This document shows positions 55,841 through 64,000 of a stretch of 64,000 nucleotides of DNA, piece after piece. The stretch lies in the NCBI GenBank assembly GCA_949358305.1, contig OX442314.1, positions 60,707,369 to 60,771,368 on the forward strand, written 5' to 3'. The translations under genes were made by a program, and so were the position numbers. Source of the stretch: Strigamia acuminata. Its lineage: Eukaryota > Arthropoda > Chilopoda > Geophilomorpha > Linotaeniidae. The notes under the pieces are model-generated. The model searched no databases. It worked only from the letters and a program-made list of their open reading frames with translations, and was not told where the DNA came from. Within the stretch, counting starts at the first letter, position 1; the number at the start of each line of letters is the position of its first letter.

Positions 55841-57157
55841 CTACATAAAAAATCAGACTACATAAAAAGTGGATCAACTTTTATCAAGCTGCATCAGACT
55901 ACATAAAAAGTTGATCAACTTTTATCAAGCTGCATCAGACTAGATAAAAAGTTGATCAACTTTTATCAAGCTGCATCAGACTAGATTAAAAGTAGATCAA
56001 CTTTTATCAAGCTGCATCAGACTACATAAAAAGTTGATCAACTTTTATCAAGCTGCATCAGACTAGATACAAAGTTGATCAACTTTTATCAAGCTGCATC
56101 AGAATAGATTAAAAGTTGATCAACTTTTATCAAGCTGCATCAGACTAGATACAAAGTTGATCAACTTTTATCAAACTACGTCAGACTACATAAAAAGTTG
56201 ATCAACTTTTATCAAGCTGCATCAGACTAGATACAAAGTTGATCAATTTTTATCAAACTACATCAGACTACATAAAAAGTTGATCAACTTTTATCAAGCT
56301 GCATCAGACTACATAAAAAGTTGATCAACTTTTATCAAGATGCATCAGACTAGATACAAAGTTGATCAACTTTTATCAAACTACATCAGACTACATAAAA
56401 AGTTGATCAACTTTTATCAAGCTGCATCAGACTACATAAAAAGTTGATCAACTTTTATCAAGCTGCATCAGACTACATAAAAAGTTGATCAACTTTTATC
56501 AAGCTGCATCAGACTAGATTAAAAGTTGATCAACTTTTATCAAGCTGCATCAGACTAGATTAAAAGTTGATCAACTTTTATCAAGCTGCATCAGACTAGA
56601 TTAAAAGTTGATCAAGCTGCATCAGACTACATAAAAAGTTGATCAACTTTTATCAAGCTGCATCAGACTAGATACAAAGTTGATCAACTTTTATCAAGCT
56701 GCATCAGACTAGATACAAGGTTGATCAACTTTTATCAAGCTGCATCAGACTAGATTAAAAGTTGATCAACTTTTATCAACTGCATCAATCTAGATACAAA
56801 GTTGATCAACTTTTATCAAGCTACATCAGACTACATAAAAAGTTGATCAACTTTTATCAAGCTGCATCAGACTACATAAAAAGTTGATCAACTTTTATCA
56901 AGCTGCATCAGACTAGATACAAAGTTGATCAACTTTTATCAAGCTGCATCAGACTAGATACAAAGTTGATCAACTTTTATCAAGCTGCATCAGACTAGAT
57001 ACAAAGTTGATCAACTTTTATCAAGCTGCATCAGACTAGGTACAAAGTTGATCAACTTTTATCAAGCTGCATCAGACTAGATACAAAGTTGATCAACTTT
57101 TATCAAGCTGCATCAGACTAGATCAAAAGTTGATCAACTTTTATCAACTGCATCAGA
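55841..57157. repeat. 41-bp satellite C, second block
   Basis: About 32 units, same unit as 54571-55406, with a few 39-40 bp units (for example ...CTTTTATCAACTGCATCA at 56770 and 57140). It stops abruptly at the LTR start at 57158. Confidence 0.95.
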
Positions 57158-57158
57158 T

Positions 57159-57599
57159 GTGGTGACCCTGAGTCACTTTTATTTAATTCAATGTGTGTTT
57201 ATTAATAAAAAGAGTCACCACGAAAGAAGTTGTATTTGCATTTTATTTTGGTAATATTTGTGTTTGGCACACGCCAAACAGTTACATAATTTAGGGGAGA
57301 AAATCCTCCCCTAACACGGCTAACCCCAATATTGTGTGGGGTGAGGCGTTAATTAACCGCTTAGTGAGGCGAAATCCTTTGTCTCACTAAATTACAACGT
57401 CCGCGCAGCATCCGCTGCGCATATTTGAAGCGTGCCTGGCACACGCCACCCTTCCCATAGCCAACGGTTATGGTGCAATAATAACGGCTTTTGGCGCAAC
57501 AAAATCCTTTGTTGTGCCAAAATTAGTAATCTGCACATATTTCGTGCGCAGATTTCGAGAGTGCATAAAACCCCAAATTTTGGCGGTTTGGCCCACTCT
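57159..57599 (+). other. hairpin chain, first half
   Basis: Successive stems: GTGGTGAC (57159) with GTCACCAC (57214); TGTTTGGC-ACAC-GCCAAACA (57261-57280); TTAGGGGAG-AAAATC-CTCCCCTAA (57291-57314); ACCCC...GGGGT (57323-57342); TTAGTGAG...CTCACTAA (57361-57390); GCGCAGC-ATCC-GCTGCGC (57403-57420); CCATAGCC-AAC-GGTTATGG (57455-57473, one G-T wobble); 15-bp stem TTTTGGCGCAACAAA with ATCC loop (57489-57522, one G-T wobble); AATCTGC...GCAGATT (57528-57554); AGAGTG...CACTCT (57558-57599). Four loops or stem-loop junctions contain ATCC. Confidence 0.75.
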
Positions 57600-57884
57600 T
57601 GACACTGACACACCAACAACAAACAACCCAAATGATCATCACTGAAGAACTTCAAACAAAAGGATTCCAAGTGCTGACCGGGTTTATACGTTTCTGTGAG
57701 TTGAGAGACATTGCTGTTTCCACTGAATAAATTCGGTGGAACCAGCCACATTTGCGTACAGAACACGAATTTCGGGTAACGCCCGAGAAACTCCGCTCAC
57801 CCGCCGCCGTCGAGTCGCGTTGACTTGTTCCGTAATTCGCCTCCGTCGATCGAGCAACCCGTCGCCGTCAACCATCGTGAGAAG

Positions 57885-58269
57885 ACAGTGAACCACCTGC
57901 AAGCTTTACTCCGGAGTTCACTGTTCCATCGCCATCGTACGAGCGAAGGAAATTTGTTCCCGCTCGTTGTTGATTATTGTGAGAGCGCCATCGAGTTTAC
58001 TCTGGTACTCTCATCGTCGTCGTCAATGGCAAAACTTCTCGTAGAGAACCATCGCCGATATTCGTAAGCCACCTGCGAGCTTTACTCCGGAGCTTACGAA
58101 TAGAAAGTCATCGTTTTCATCGAGAAATAATATTTCTCAGGCGAGTCCGACTCGCCATTTTCCGAGCGCAACAAACGCCGTTTGTTGCGCGCCAAACACT
58201 CGCGCCCAACGATCAACCGCCGTCGTTGGCGCCTTTCTTTTGTTTCAAGTGAGTGTAATCGCTCACTTG
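57885..58269 (+). other. hairpin chain, second half, with covarying stems
   Basis: Three hairpins share a loop of the type CACCTGCRAGCTTTACTCCGG while their stems differ: ACAGTGAAC/GTTCACTGT (57885-57924), TGAGAG/CTCTCA (57980-58013) and TTCGTAAGC/GCTTACGAA (58061-58100). Then follow TTCTC-GTA-GAGAA (58036-58048), GAGAAATA-A-TATTTCTC (58122-58138), GCGAGTC-C-GACTCGC (58141-58155), GCGCAACAAACG-C-CGTTTGTTGCGC (58166-58190), CCAACGA...TCGTTGG with one bulge (58202-58232) and CAAGTGAG...CTCACTTG (58246-58269). Confidence 0.75.
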
Positions 58270-58563
58270 ACTCATTTCTCACTCATTTTCTCTTCCCTTC
58301 CCTAGTCTTAACCGCTAATTCATTTAAATCTCTCTTTATAATTGTTTATTATATTCCGGATAATTATTATTGTAATTTTCGCACAAATAAACCATTTTTG
58401 TATTTTATTCAATTCAAACTGTCGTTTTCCTTTCATAAAATTACCCCTAGACACCACACAGGCAACCGAGTATAAGGCCTATAAACGGCATCTCAATTGC
58501 GAACCACTCCAAACAAGGTACGTATTTGTTTTAGAGTGGAAAGCCCGGAGGAATCGCAACACT

Positions 58564-58581
58564 TGGGGGCCCGGCCGGGAT
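58564..58581 (+). promoter_or_regulatory. primer-binding-site candidate
   Basis: TGGGGGCCCGGCCGGGAT, two bases after the LTR end. The TGG start and the 18-base length suit a tRNA 3' end; the closest well-known type is a proline-tRNA site, but no tRNA is proven. Confidence 0.55.
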
Positions 58582-58683
58582 TTATTTGAATAATTCATTA
58601 TTTAACGTTAAATTTCGACAGTTTAAAAAATTTACCCACCTACTTGTCTTTCTTCCTCATCTTTCTTCCTCTTTACTAACAAA

Positions 58684-60660
58684 ATGGAATCTTCTCCAAA
58701 AGTTAAGATGCCACGAGGAAGACCAGCTAAGAAGAGAATGGCCGAAACACCTTCGACCATTATCCAGTCAACTAGCCAGACAAAAAATGATATTTTGACT
58801 GGAAATACAAAGCAGGCTCGAAACGACTTAAAATCAAGTCCGCCAAAAACAACACAGAGTGCGCCGCACTCATGGCTCATGCTGCCGTCCGCGCGAGGCG
58901 TAGAGTCGCCTCCTCCCGTGGCATGCAACCCGAAACCAATAACAGTCACATCGTCAACTGTTACGAGTGTTGTAAAACCACTCGACGACCAACCTGAACT
59001 TAATATTCCAACTATGAATAGTTGTTGCGAGTCAGTGATGGTCGAAGTAGATCGAAATGGTTTACAAGTGATGTGGCCAAAGGAGATTAGTCCCACATCA
59101 TCATCTCCTTCGCCTACACTTGGTGAAGAACCACCTGATTTATGCGAAAATTCAGATGAAGGAATTTCAAACTCTTTCGAGTATGTCATTCCGACAAACT
59201 CATTGTGCGAGCAAAACGTGCTCCACAAAAATAAATTGAATCAACAAATGACTGTAGATAAAGCACCTGATTCAACGGAATCAGCCTGCAGTCTTGATAA
59301 AAAAGAGACTACTAAAAATAGTCCACCTGTTGAGTTTAAGCAACATAATGCTGAACTCAATCAACAATACGCCGAGGCGCGTATTCAAAATCCAGAAGTT
59401 AGTCAGGAGACTAAAAAAGAATCGAATGTGCTTCAATCTGAACAAAAATTAGAATTAGCACATAGAAAACTGCAAATTGCAACTGAAAATTTGAAAGTTG
59501 CAAGAGAAAGATTGAAAATTGCCAATTCGAATGCACAAATGGCTGCAACCAATTTACAAGTGGTGCAGCAGGCAAATACAAGATTTCTCGCTCGCCTAAC
59601 AGCGATTGATGAGGCTGATCGACTCACGAGACGACAGTCTACCAGGGGTCGCCCACCAAAGGCTAATTTAGTTAACAAGGCCCCTGAAACCAAAAGTTCC
59701 TGCGCCGCTTCTGCAAACACCCAAGCGATAGCTAACCAGGAACCAACGAAAAGCAAAGATGATATTTTTGTACAATCTACACAAATATCCTCAAAAGGTG
59801 CTCAAAACTCACCTTTGACAGTCAATCTAAATTGGTCTGATTTTTCAATTGAAAATCAGATGGACTTATCAGATAGTGACGAATCACTAAACGAATGTAA
59901 TATTCGTAAAAAATCAGCTACCACGCTACGAGATAATGCTACACGCAGAATCTTGAAGAATTTAGATCGTTTGAGTGAAATCGGTGATAACTTAACCGAT
60001 ATCCTGAATTCACCTATTCCAGAAACCGCCGACCATCCAGAGTCGTCTGACGACTTGCCCGGTAGACAATTAAATCAAGAAAGTCAATCCGACATTATTG
60101 ATTTAATAAAAAATAACGGCAACCTTCAGGTAACCGTTAACTGTTCAAATCAAGAGGAAGTGACCGGTAGAGATTGTCACTTAATAAAGGACTATGACTC
60201 ACCCGAGTTACTTAACTACCCGATTCAATCAAATGAAAATTTGAATGAATTTTCCATTGCAAAAGACTCCTCACTGTTAAGACAGAGAAGTCAGCCTAGA
60301 GTTAGGATACGTAAAAAAGGTGTAGAAGAACCGAAATTCGAACTTTTTTATACTGATCAAGAAATCAGTATTCTTAAACAAGCTGATCAACATGAAGATT
60401 TTATTCTTCGCAAAATTGACAGCTATGCATCTGTGAACTGGACACATAATCGAATCAACGAAAAATTCATTCGTTGGGATCAAATATCGCCACCCCTCTT
60501 TAATGGAGAATGGCAGATTGGATCCAATTTTCTGGATATGATCCTGAAAATAGCCCAGAAATATGGCTGTGGACCTCAAGACACGCTTACAAAATTAATA
60601 CCCCTTGATGGGAGAAGCCCGAGATTGGTTCAGGAGAAAGAGATTTACAAATTGGAATGA
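58684..60660 (+). CDS. Gag-like protein, N-terminal frame with AT-hooks
   Basis: 658 codons from ATG 58684. Residues 9-17 (MPRGRPAKK) are an AT-hook, and a second, RGRPPKANL, is near residue 321. Residues about 250-305 form a heptad coiled coil (LAHRKLQIATENLKVARE and QMAATNLQVVQQA). A low-complexity, acidic Ser/Asp stretch follows. The C-terminal 30 residues approach a retroelement capsid, but the canonical reading crosses into another frame at about 60600 (the plus-one frame is 60605-61522). The first ~400 residues show no known Gag domain. Confidence 0.65.
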   Translation: MESSPKVKMPRGRPAKKRMAETPSTIIQSTSQTKNDILTGNTKQARNDLKSSPPKTTQSAPHSWLMLPSARGVESPPPVACNPKPITVTSSTVTSVVKPLDDQPELNIPTMNSCCESVMVEVDRNGLQVMWPKEISPTSSSPSPTLGEEPPDLCENSDEGISNSFEYVIPTNSLCEQNVLHKNKLNQQMTVDKAPDSTESACSLDKKETTKNSPPVEFKQHNAELNQQYAEARIQNPEVSQETKKESNVLQSEQKLELAHRKLQIATENLKVARERLKIANSNAQMAATNLQVVQQANTRFLARLTAIDEADRLTRRQSTRGRPPKANLVNKAPETKSSCAASANTQAIANQEPTKSKDDIFVQSTQISSKGAQNSPLTVNLNWSDFSIENQMDLSDSDESLNECNIRKKSATTLRDNATRRILKNLDRLSEIGDNLTDILNSPIPETADHPESSDDLPGRQLNQESQSDIIDLIKNNGNLQVTVNCSNQEEVTGRDCHLIKDYDSPELLNYPIQSNENLNEFSIAKDSSLLRQRSQPRVRIRKKGVEEPKFELFYTDQEISILKQADQHEDFILRKIDSYASVNWTHNRINEKFIRWDQISPPLFNGEWQIGSNFLDMILKIAQKYGCGPQDTLTKLIPLDGRSPRLVQEKEIYKLE

Positions 60661-61522
60661 ATTTGTAAGAGAATTTATGTACACATTCGGAGAACTGTAC
60701 GAAGACGCCCTCTCACGTTGGAACAAATTAAAACAAGAGCAAGGAGAAGGGCTGCGCTCTTACCTACGTCGTACAGAAGAAATACTGTTGCAAATAGCTC
60801 AGCAACCTGACGATGCAACAGTTGACATGAAATTCCGGAATGGATTAACATATTACTTCAGTAATTTGTTACTCTTGCCCGATGCTCCTAACTGTGGAGA
60901 AATTTCCAAAACAGTGAAATTTCTGTTGGAAAATCAGGTTCAACTAGAAAAAAGATATGAAACCTGCCTAAGTGTCGCCAAAAAAGCGCACTTGAATAAA
61001 CAAAAAGAAAACACTAAAGTTTCTTTTACCCGTCCCTCAGGAAGAAATAATTGTCCTGAACGAATCAAACAGAAAAATGATTTGAAAACCTCTAATTTTC
61101 TTTTAAAGAAATTACCTCATCTAACGAGAGTTAGAACAATCGATCCCAGAAATGAGACCGATGAAAAAGAATTTGACAGCATCGACACCGTCCTAATTAC
61201 AAAGAATGGACCAGTGGCTGGAAAATTCAGACCAAATGTGACCCAGAAGAAAGTTACATTTGACACTAAAAGAGTGAAGATGAAGAAAAATTCAAAATCA
61301 CTTGCGTCATCTCGAGAACAAGTTGAAACTAATGCTCGTTCTCGCTGGAATTTTCCTGATATAACAAATCCAAAACCAACACCTGACCCCTGTAGTATAT
61401 GCAATACTCGAGGTCATTGGCAGAAGATTTGTCCACTAGAAAGTAATGAGAAAAATACAATAGTAGCAGATTTCAAAGAAGCTATTAAAAATTTAAATAA
61501 GCTGATTCGAAAAAACTTGTAG
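60605..61522 (+). CDS. Gag C-terminal half: capsid and CCHC knuckle
   Basis: The frame one base ahead of the previous one reads MGEARDWFRRKRFTNWNEF, LYEDALSRWNKLKQEQGEGL and VDMKFRNGL, the recurrent capsid pattern of gypsy-like Gag (retrotransposon gag fold), and ends with a CX2CX4HX4C knuckle (CSICNTRGHWQKIC). Reading continues smoothly from the upstream ...KLIPL if one base is skipped at CTT-G-ATG (about 60606). It ends at a TAG at 61520-61522. Whether this is a mutation or a programmed +1 shift is open. Confidence 0.75.
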   Translation: MMGEARDWFRRKRFTNWNEFVREFMYTFGELYEDALSRWNKLKQEQGEGLRSYLRRTEEILLQIAQQPDDATVDMKFRNGLTYYFSNLLLLPDAPNCGEISKTVKFLLENQVQLEKRYETCLSVAKKAHLNKQKENTKVSFTRPSGRNNCPERIKQKNDLKTSNFLLKKLPHLTRVRTIDPRNETDEKEFDSIDTVLITKNGPVAGKFRPNVTQKKVTFDTKRVKMKKNSKSLASSREQVETNARSRWNFPDITNPKPTPDPCSICNTRGHWQKICPLESNEKNTIVADFKEAIKNLNKLIRKNL

Positions 61523-61542
61523 ACGCAGATTCACCTGGTCTA

Positions 61543-62325
61543 GTGAATACTGCGTTTTATAAAAAATCGGAAATGCTGAAGCAAAATTTACAATTGATGG
61601 AAAAGATTAAACAAGAATTAAAAAATTTTAATTCGTTAAAAATTAATTTGACCAGTGTAAAAACACCTTCTAAATTAGCTAAAGTTGAAAAAACAACTCT
61701 CAAAAATCTAGCTAAACAAACCTCTTCCATTGTTGAAATTCTGACAAAGAAAAATCTAAATTACAGACCGCCTTTGATTCCAAACAAAAAAGGAATCAAA
61801 GAATTTATTAAATTAATTAATTTAACGACACTAGTAACCGACAAATTACTAGACAAAATACAAAAGAAGTCTTTTATTACAACTTCAAATATACAGCGAA
61901 GTGAAAGCAAAATGTTAGAAGATCCCATTGACCATCATCTTCCACTTCTAAAATTACATACTCAAGAAAAAGTCAATCACAATATTGACAAAGTTGTAAT
62001 TACTTCAAACGGCACCGAAATATCCACGATTCCGACAAAAGCTGAAATAAACGAAAATGTAGAATTTCACTCGGAAGCCACGCCGTTTCCATGTCGACTC
62101 AAAGATATGGTTAAAAGAAAGAAGAAAATGTTTTTAGCCATGAAAACATTAAAAGATAAACAAAACAACTCACCCGTTGATTTGTACAAGTTTGTTTATT
62201 TTCAAAAACCAAAGTTTAATCTTCAAACCGAGAGTGAACTTTGTATTCCACCCTTTGAGCGTACCCAGCTCAAAAATCAACTCTGTGACGCAGAGCTTGA
62301 TCAATCACCGTCTAGTAAACGTTAA
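61543..62325 (+). CDS. lysine-rich protein of unknown function
   Basis: 260 codons, 20 bases after the Gag stop and in a different frame. About one-fifth Lys, with KIKQELKNFNSLKINL and MVKRKKKMFLAMKTLK-type stretches. The position is where a protease would be expected, but no D-T/S-G box is present. Not recognised; it could be an accessory frame or degraded pol. An ATG is absent at the conserved start, so the beginning is uncertain. Confidence 0.45.
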   Translation: MNTAFYKKSEMLKQNLQLMEKIKQELKNFNSLKINLTSVKTPSKLAKVEKTTLKNLAKQTSSIVEILTKKNLNYRPPLIPNKKGIKEFIKLINLTTLVTDKLLDKIQKKSFITTSNIQRSESKMLEDPIDHHLPLLKLHTQEKVNHNIDKVVITSNGTEISTIPTKAEINENVEFHSEATPFPCRLKDMVKRKKKMFLAMKTLKDKQNNSPVDLYKFVYFQKPKFNLQTESELCIPPFERTQLKNQLCDAELDQSPSSKR

Positions 62326-62510
62326 GCATACGGTGATAATTAGTGACGTCATATCGTGTCACTAACATAATTCCTCTACTCCGATGATTGGATTATTCCA
62401 CTTTTCGAAGTAGCGCGCTTCCGACAACTAGTATTGAGACTCGCGTCCCGTGAAAAAGAAGAAAAACCTTACTTAAAATCTCGATTTCAAGCGATACTGA
62501 AACAGTTTCG
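62326..62510. other. spacer with CRE-like TGACGTCA
   Basis: Between the lysine-rich frame and the next ATG. Contains TGACGTCA at about 62343 and nothing else recognisable. Confidence 0.3.
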
Positions 62511-62825
62511 ATGTCCGATAGACGTAAATCGGGAAAAGGGCGCCTAACGGGAAAGAAATCCCGTAGCCCGACAAAGACTGACCAGAGTCAGGAGCCACAA
62601 TCTGATTTATTAAATCAGATTGCCTTAGGAGGACAAGTGATTACCACTTTGAGCCGTTTCCCGTCCCGAAGAGCGCAGACAGCAGCCGCTCAAATAGCAG
62701 CTCAAGTTGCCGCCAAACGTCAACTTGCCGCGGAGCACGAAGCTCGCGAATCCCTTCCGTTTTGTTGGCTTTTGTTCTCCGAGATTTGTGATATGCAATT
62801 GATTATTGATGTTACACATGTTTGA
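62511..62825 (+). CDS. short basic ORF, truncated paralogue of the next frame
   Basis: 104 codons. Starts MSDRRKSGKGRLTGKKSRSP, then an alanine-rich helix (AQIAAQVAAKRQLAAEHEAR). The same pattern AAARATAKQRLIDEQEAQEE occurs in 62895-63920, so the two are diverged copies of a module. The last ~30 codons (after about 62760) are AT-rich with no resemblance and look like intron or insertion. Confidence 0.4.
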   Translation: MSDRRKSGKGRLTGKKSRSPTKTDQSQEPQSDLLNQIALGGQVITTLSRFPSRRAQTAAAQIAAQVAAKRQLAAEHEARESLPFCWLLFSEICDMQLIIDVTHV

Positions 62826-62894
62826 TTTGTAATTATTTATGATTTTATAGTTTATTATCATGTAAACATTGATGTATCAATTGGGTTACCGTAG

Positions 62895-63920
62895 TTGGAG
62901 TTGTTTTTTAACTGCTTAGCAACTGTTGTTTTTACTTGTTCTCTTGTTGTTGATTTTTCTCCATGCTTGCATGAGATGATTAAATCTTGTTCTTTTACTC
63001 ACTTTTGGCCTGGAATTTGTTCATCAATCCATACTTTTAACACGTTTTACGGAGAAGAAGTGGTTGAAGTCCCGTCGTCATCTTCTACCGACCCGATTGA
63101 CATGGACGACGCAGCCGTGGCTTCCTCAGATCGTTCCACGTTCCGAAAGCTGAAAAAAGCAGCCGCTCGAGCCACCGCCAAACAGCGACTGATTGATGAG
63201 CAAGAGGCTCAAGAAGAACTTCTGTTCTTCGAGGAAAAGTTGGGGATGCCGTTGCTGCATCGACCTCTTCCAGGAGAGGGTTGTCTAGTTACCGACCAGG
63301 ACTCGTCCACATCTAGCAACGAGACTGATGAACAGGACGTAATGGAGGTTTATCAGTCAGACCCGTCCTCATCTTCGCTCCACGACATGGAGCGACCAGA
63401 TTCTCCGTCCGCACGTCCCGAATCAAGACAAGGACCAATCGCTGGATCATCGAACATACCAGCAACCGCCGACATCAGCGAGTGGGAACGAAACGCACCA
63501 CCAATGTGTCGCGGAGAGTGGCCCAACCTTTCGTCACGTCCCGCTTCACCGACTCCAGCTCGAAGTCGTTCGCCAACGCCGCCTTTAGATAAGACTTTGG
63601 ACTCAGACTCATCGTTTGAGTCGTTCCAAGATGATGGGGAAAAACTGGAATATGTCCCCGAAATTCCTATTCCTCCCTACGCAGTGCGTAACATGATTGG
63701 TAACACTGCCACCAATTTTAGTGTGCCCATACCAGAGCACACTAATCATCCGAAAGGAGACTTTGAAAGTATGGCACCCGAGCCATACTTTGACGAATTC
63801 TTCAGAGCTCACTGGGAACGCTGCGAGCTGTACCCAATGCAGATACAGCATGAAATGCTGCCTGAGCTCGATTCTTACCAGAGAGCTCAAATAGTAGAAG
63901 CCATTAAAGATTGGCAGTGA
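62895..63920 (+). CDS. unknown protein with serine-rich and acidic regions
   Basis: 341 codons. The first ~55 residues from ATG 62895 are hydrophobic and Cys-rich and may be non-coding upstream sequence; a better start of the coding-like part is near 63060. Then EEVVEVPSSSSTDPIDMDD, the helix with ARATAKQRLIDEQEAQEELL, Ser-rich stretches (SPTPARSRSPTPPLDKTL), and a conserved-looking end (RAHWERCELYPMQIQHEML, SYQRAQIVEAIKDW). No domain recognised. It may belong to the retroelement or be an independent gene. Confidence 0.45.
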   Translation: MELFFNCLATVVFTCSLVVDFSPCLHEMIKSCSFTHFWPGICSSIHTFNTFYGEEVVEVPSSSSTDPIDMDDAAVASSDRSTFRKLKKAAARATAKQRLIDEQEAQEELLFFEEKLGMPLLHRPLPGEGCLVTDQDSSTSSNETDEQDVMEVYQSDPSSSSLHDMERPDSPSARPESRQGPIAGSSNIPATADISEWERNAPPMCRGEWPNLSSRPASPTPARSRSPTPPLDKTLDSDSSFESFQDDGEKLEYVPEIPIPPYAVRNMIGNTATNFSVPIPEHTNHPKGDFESMAPEPYFDEFFRAHWERCELYPMQIQHEMLPELDSYQRAQIVEAIKDWQ

Positions 63921-64000
63921 GTGGCAGGAAAAATCAGCCACTTGGAGATTAGTGATATTCATCATCACATGTTGAACCAGCTACAACGCGAACTGGTTCC
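63921..64000. other. window end, sequence continues
   Basis: Sequence after the TGA of the preceding frame; the same or a next exon may follow outside the window. Confidence 0.3.

Larger units (their letters stand above)
57158..58561 (+). mobile_element. LTR (1.4 kb) of a Gag-bearing retroelement
   Basis: Begins TGTGGTGACC and ends GAATCGCAACA (TGT...ACA), followed after two bases by a primer-binding-like site, and by Gag coding sequence. The partner LTR lies beyond the window. The sequence is unusually rich in stem-loops (see the hairpin entries). It abuts the satellite at 57157. Confidence 0.6.

Noticed and set aside
54197-55877. Open frames of 100-130 codons on both strands (DKIRQNPTKS / SDFVGFCRIL repeats)
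   Set aside because: Produced by the stop-free 10-bp array CAAAATCCGA in all frames.
54571-57157. CRISPR-like appearance (regular ~41-bp units)
   Set aside because: Whole units are repeated without unique spacers, and the genome is eukaryotic. It is satellite DNA.
62340-62352. TGACGTCA (CRE-like) site
   Set aside because: A single 8-base match; too frequent by chance to call a regulatory site without other support.

Overview
The window is eukaryotic and most likely from an arthropod. It carries spliced DEG/ENaC (pickpocket-type) channel exons with introns of about 63 bp, a Kazal-type exon, PRCC and PARP1-like exons, several DNA-transposon families, Ty1/copia and Ty3/gypsy retrotransposons, and over 6 kb of satellite DNA. 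No bacterial gene organisation is present. Base composition is AT-rich outside the retrotransposons. The species cannot be named from the sequence.

Left part (1-12.3 kb): a PRCC coding region lies in the loop of a foldback structure with arms of about 1.06 kb (312-3413). It is followed by decayed transposons: a hAT relic, two broken gypsy integrases (one containing a clean 476 bp solo LTR and a second insertion), and a P-element-like transposase relic. Candidate CTCF-type motifs (AGATGGCGCT) recur at 10.6, 10.7, 14.2 and 30.1 kb.

Middle part (12.4-34 kb): a DEG/ENaC cluster on the + strand. A duplicated promoter and start codon at 12.4-12.8 kb is all that is visible of one copy. A second copy has its first four exons at 14633-15534 and its last two at 25426-26112. 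About 9.9 kb of nested transposons separates them: a palindromic element split by a 6.8 kb copia element with 5-bp target duplication, a MULE-like relic and another palindromic element. A third copy starts inside the same exon in which the second ends, with no stop codon between them, only a one-base frame change. Its exon phases match the second copy, but its last exon at 33.5 kb has stops and a frameshift. Its long intron holds a piggyBac-type MITE, a tRNA-Ser-derived sequence and a hAT MITE with perfect 8-bp target duplication.

Right-centre (34-50 kb): a copia element lacking reverse transcriptase, several tandem minisatellites, PARP1 catalytic-domain exons found in opposite orientations about 110 bp apart, and a pristine Ty3/gypsy element (43603-49349) with identical 213-bp LTRs, 5-bp target duplication and one uninterrupted Gag-Pol frame. 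This is the best candidate for a currently active element.

Satellites (50.3-57.16 kb): a 40-bp family with higher-order structure, a related second 40-bp family, an 11-bp array, then two rounds of a 10-bp array followed by a 41-bp array whose unit contains a perfect 16-bp palindrome.

Right end (57158-64000): an LTR-type element with a 1.4 kb LTR built from about 18 successive perfect or near-perfect hairpins. Several hairpins keep the same loop while the stem sequence changes but stays complementary. A primer-binding-like site follows, then a Gag with AT-hooks, coiled coil, capsid and CCHC knuckle that is split by a +1 frame change, then unrecognised reading frames. No protease or polymerase is visible before the window ends.
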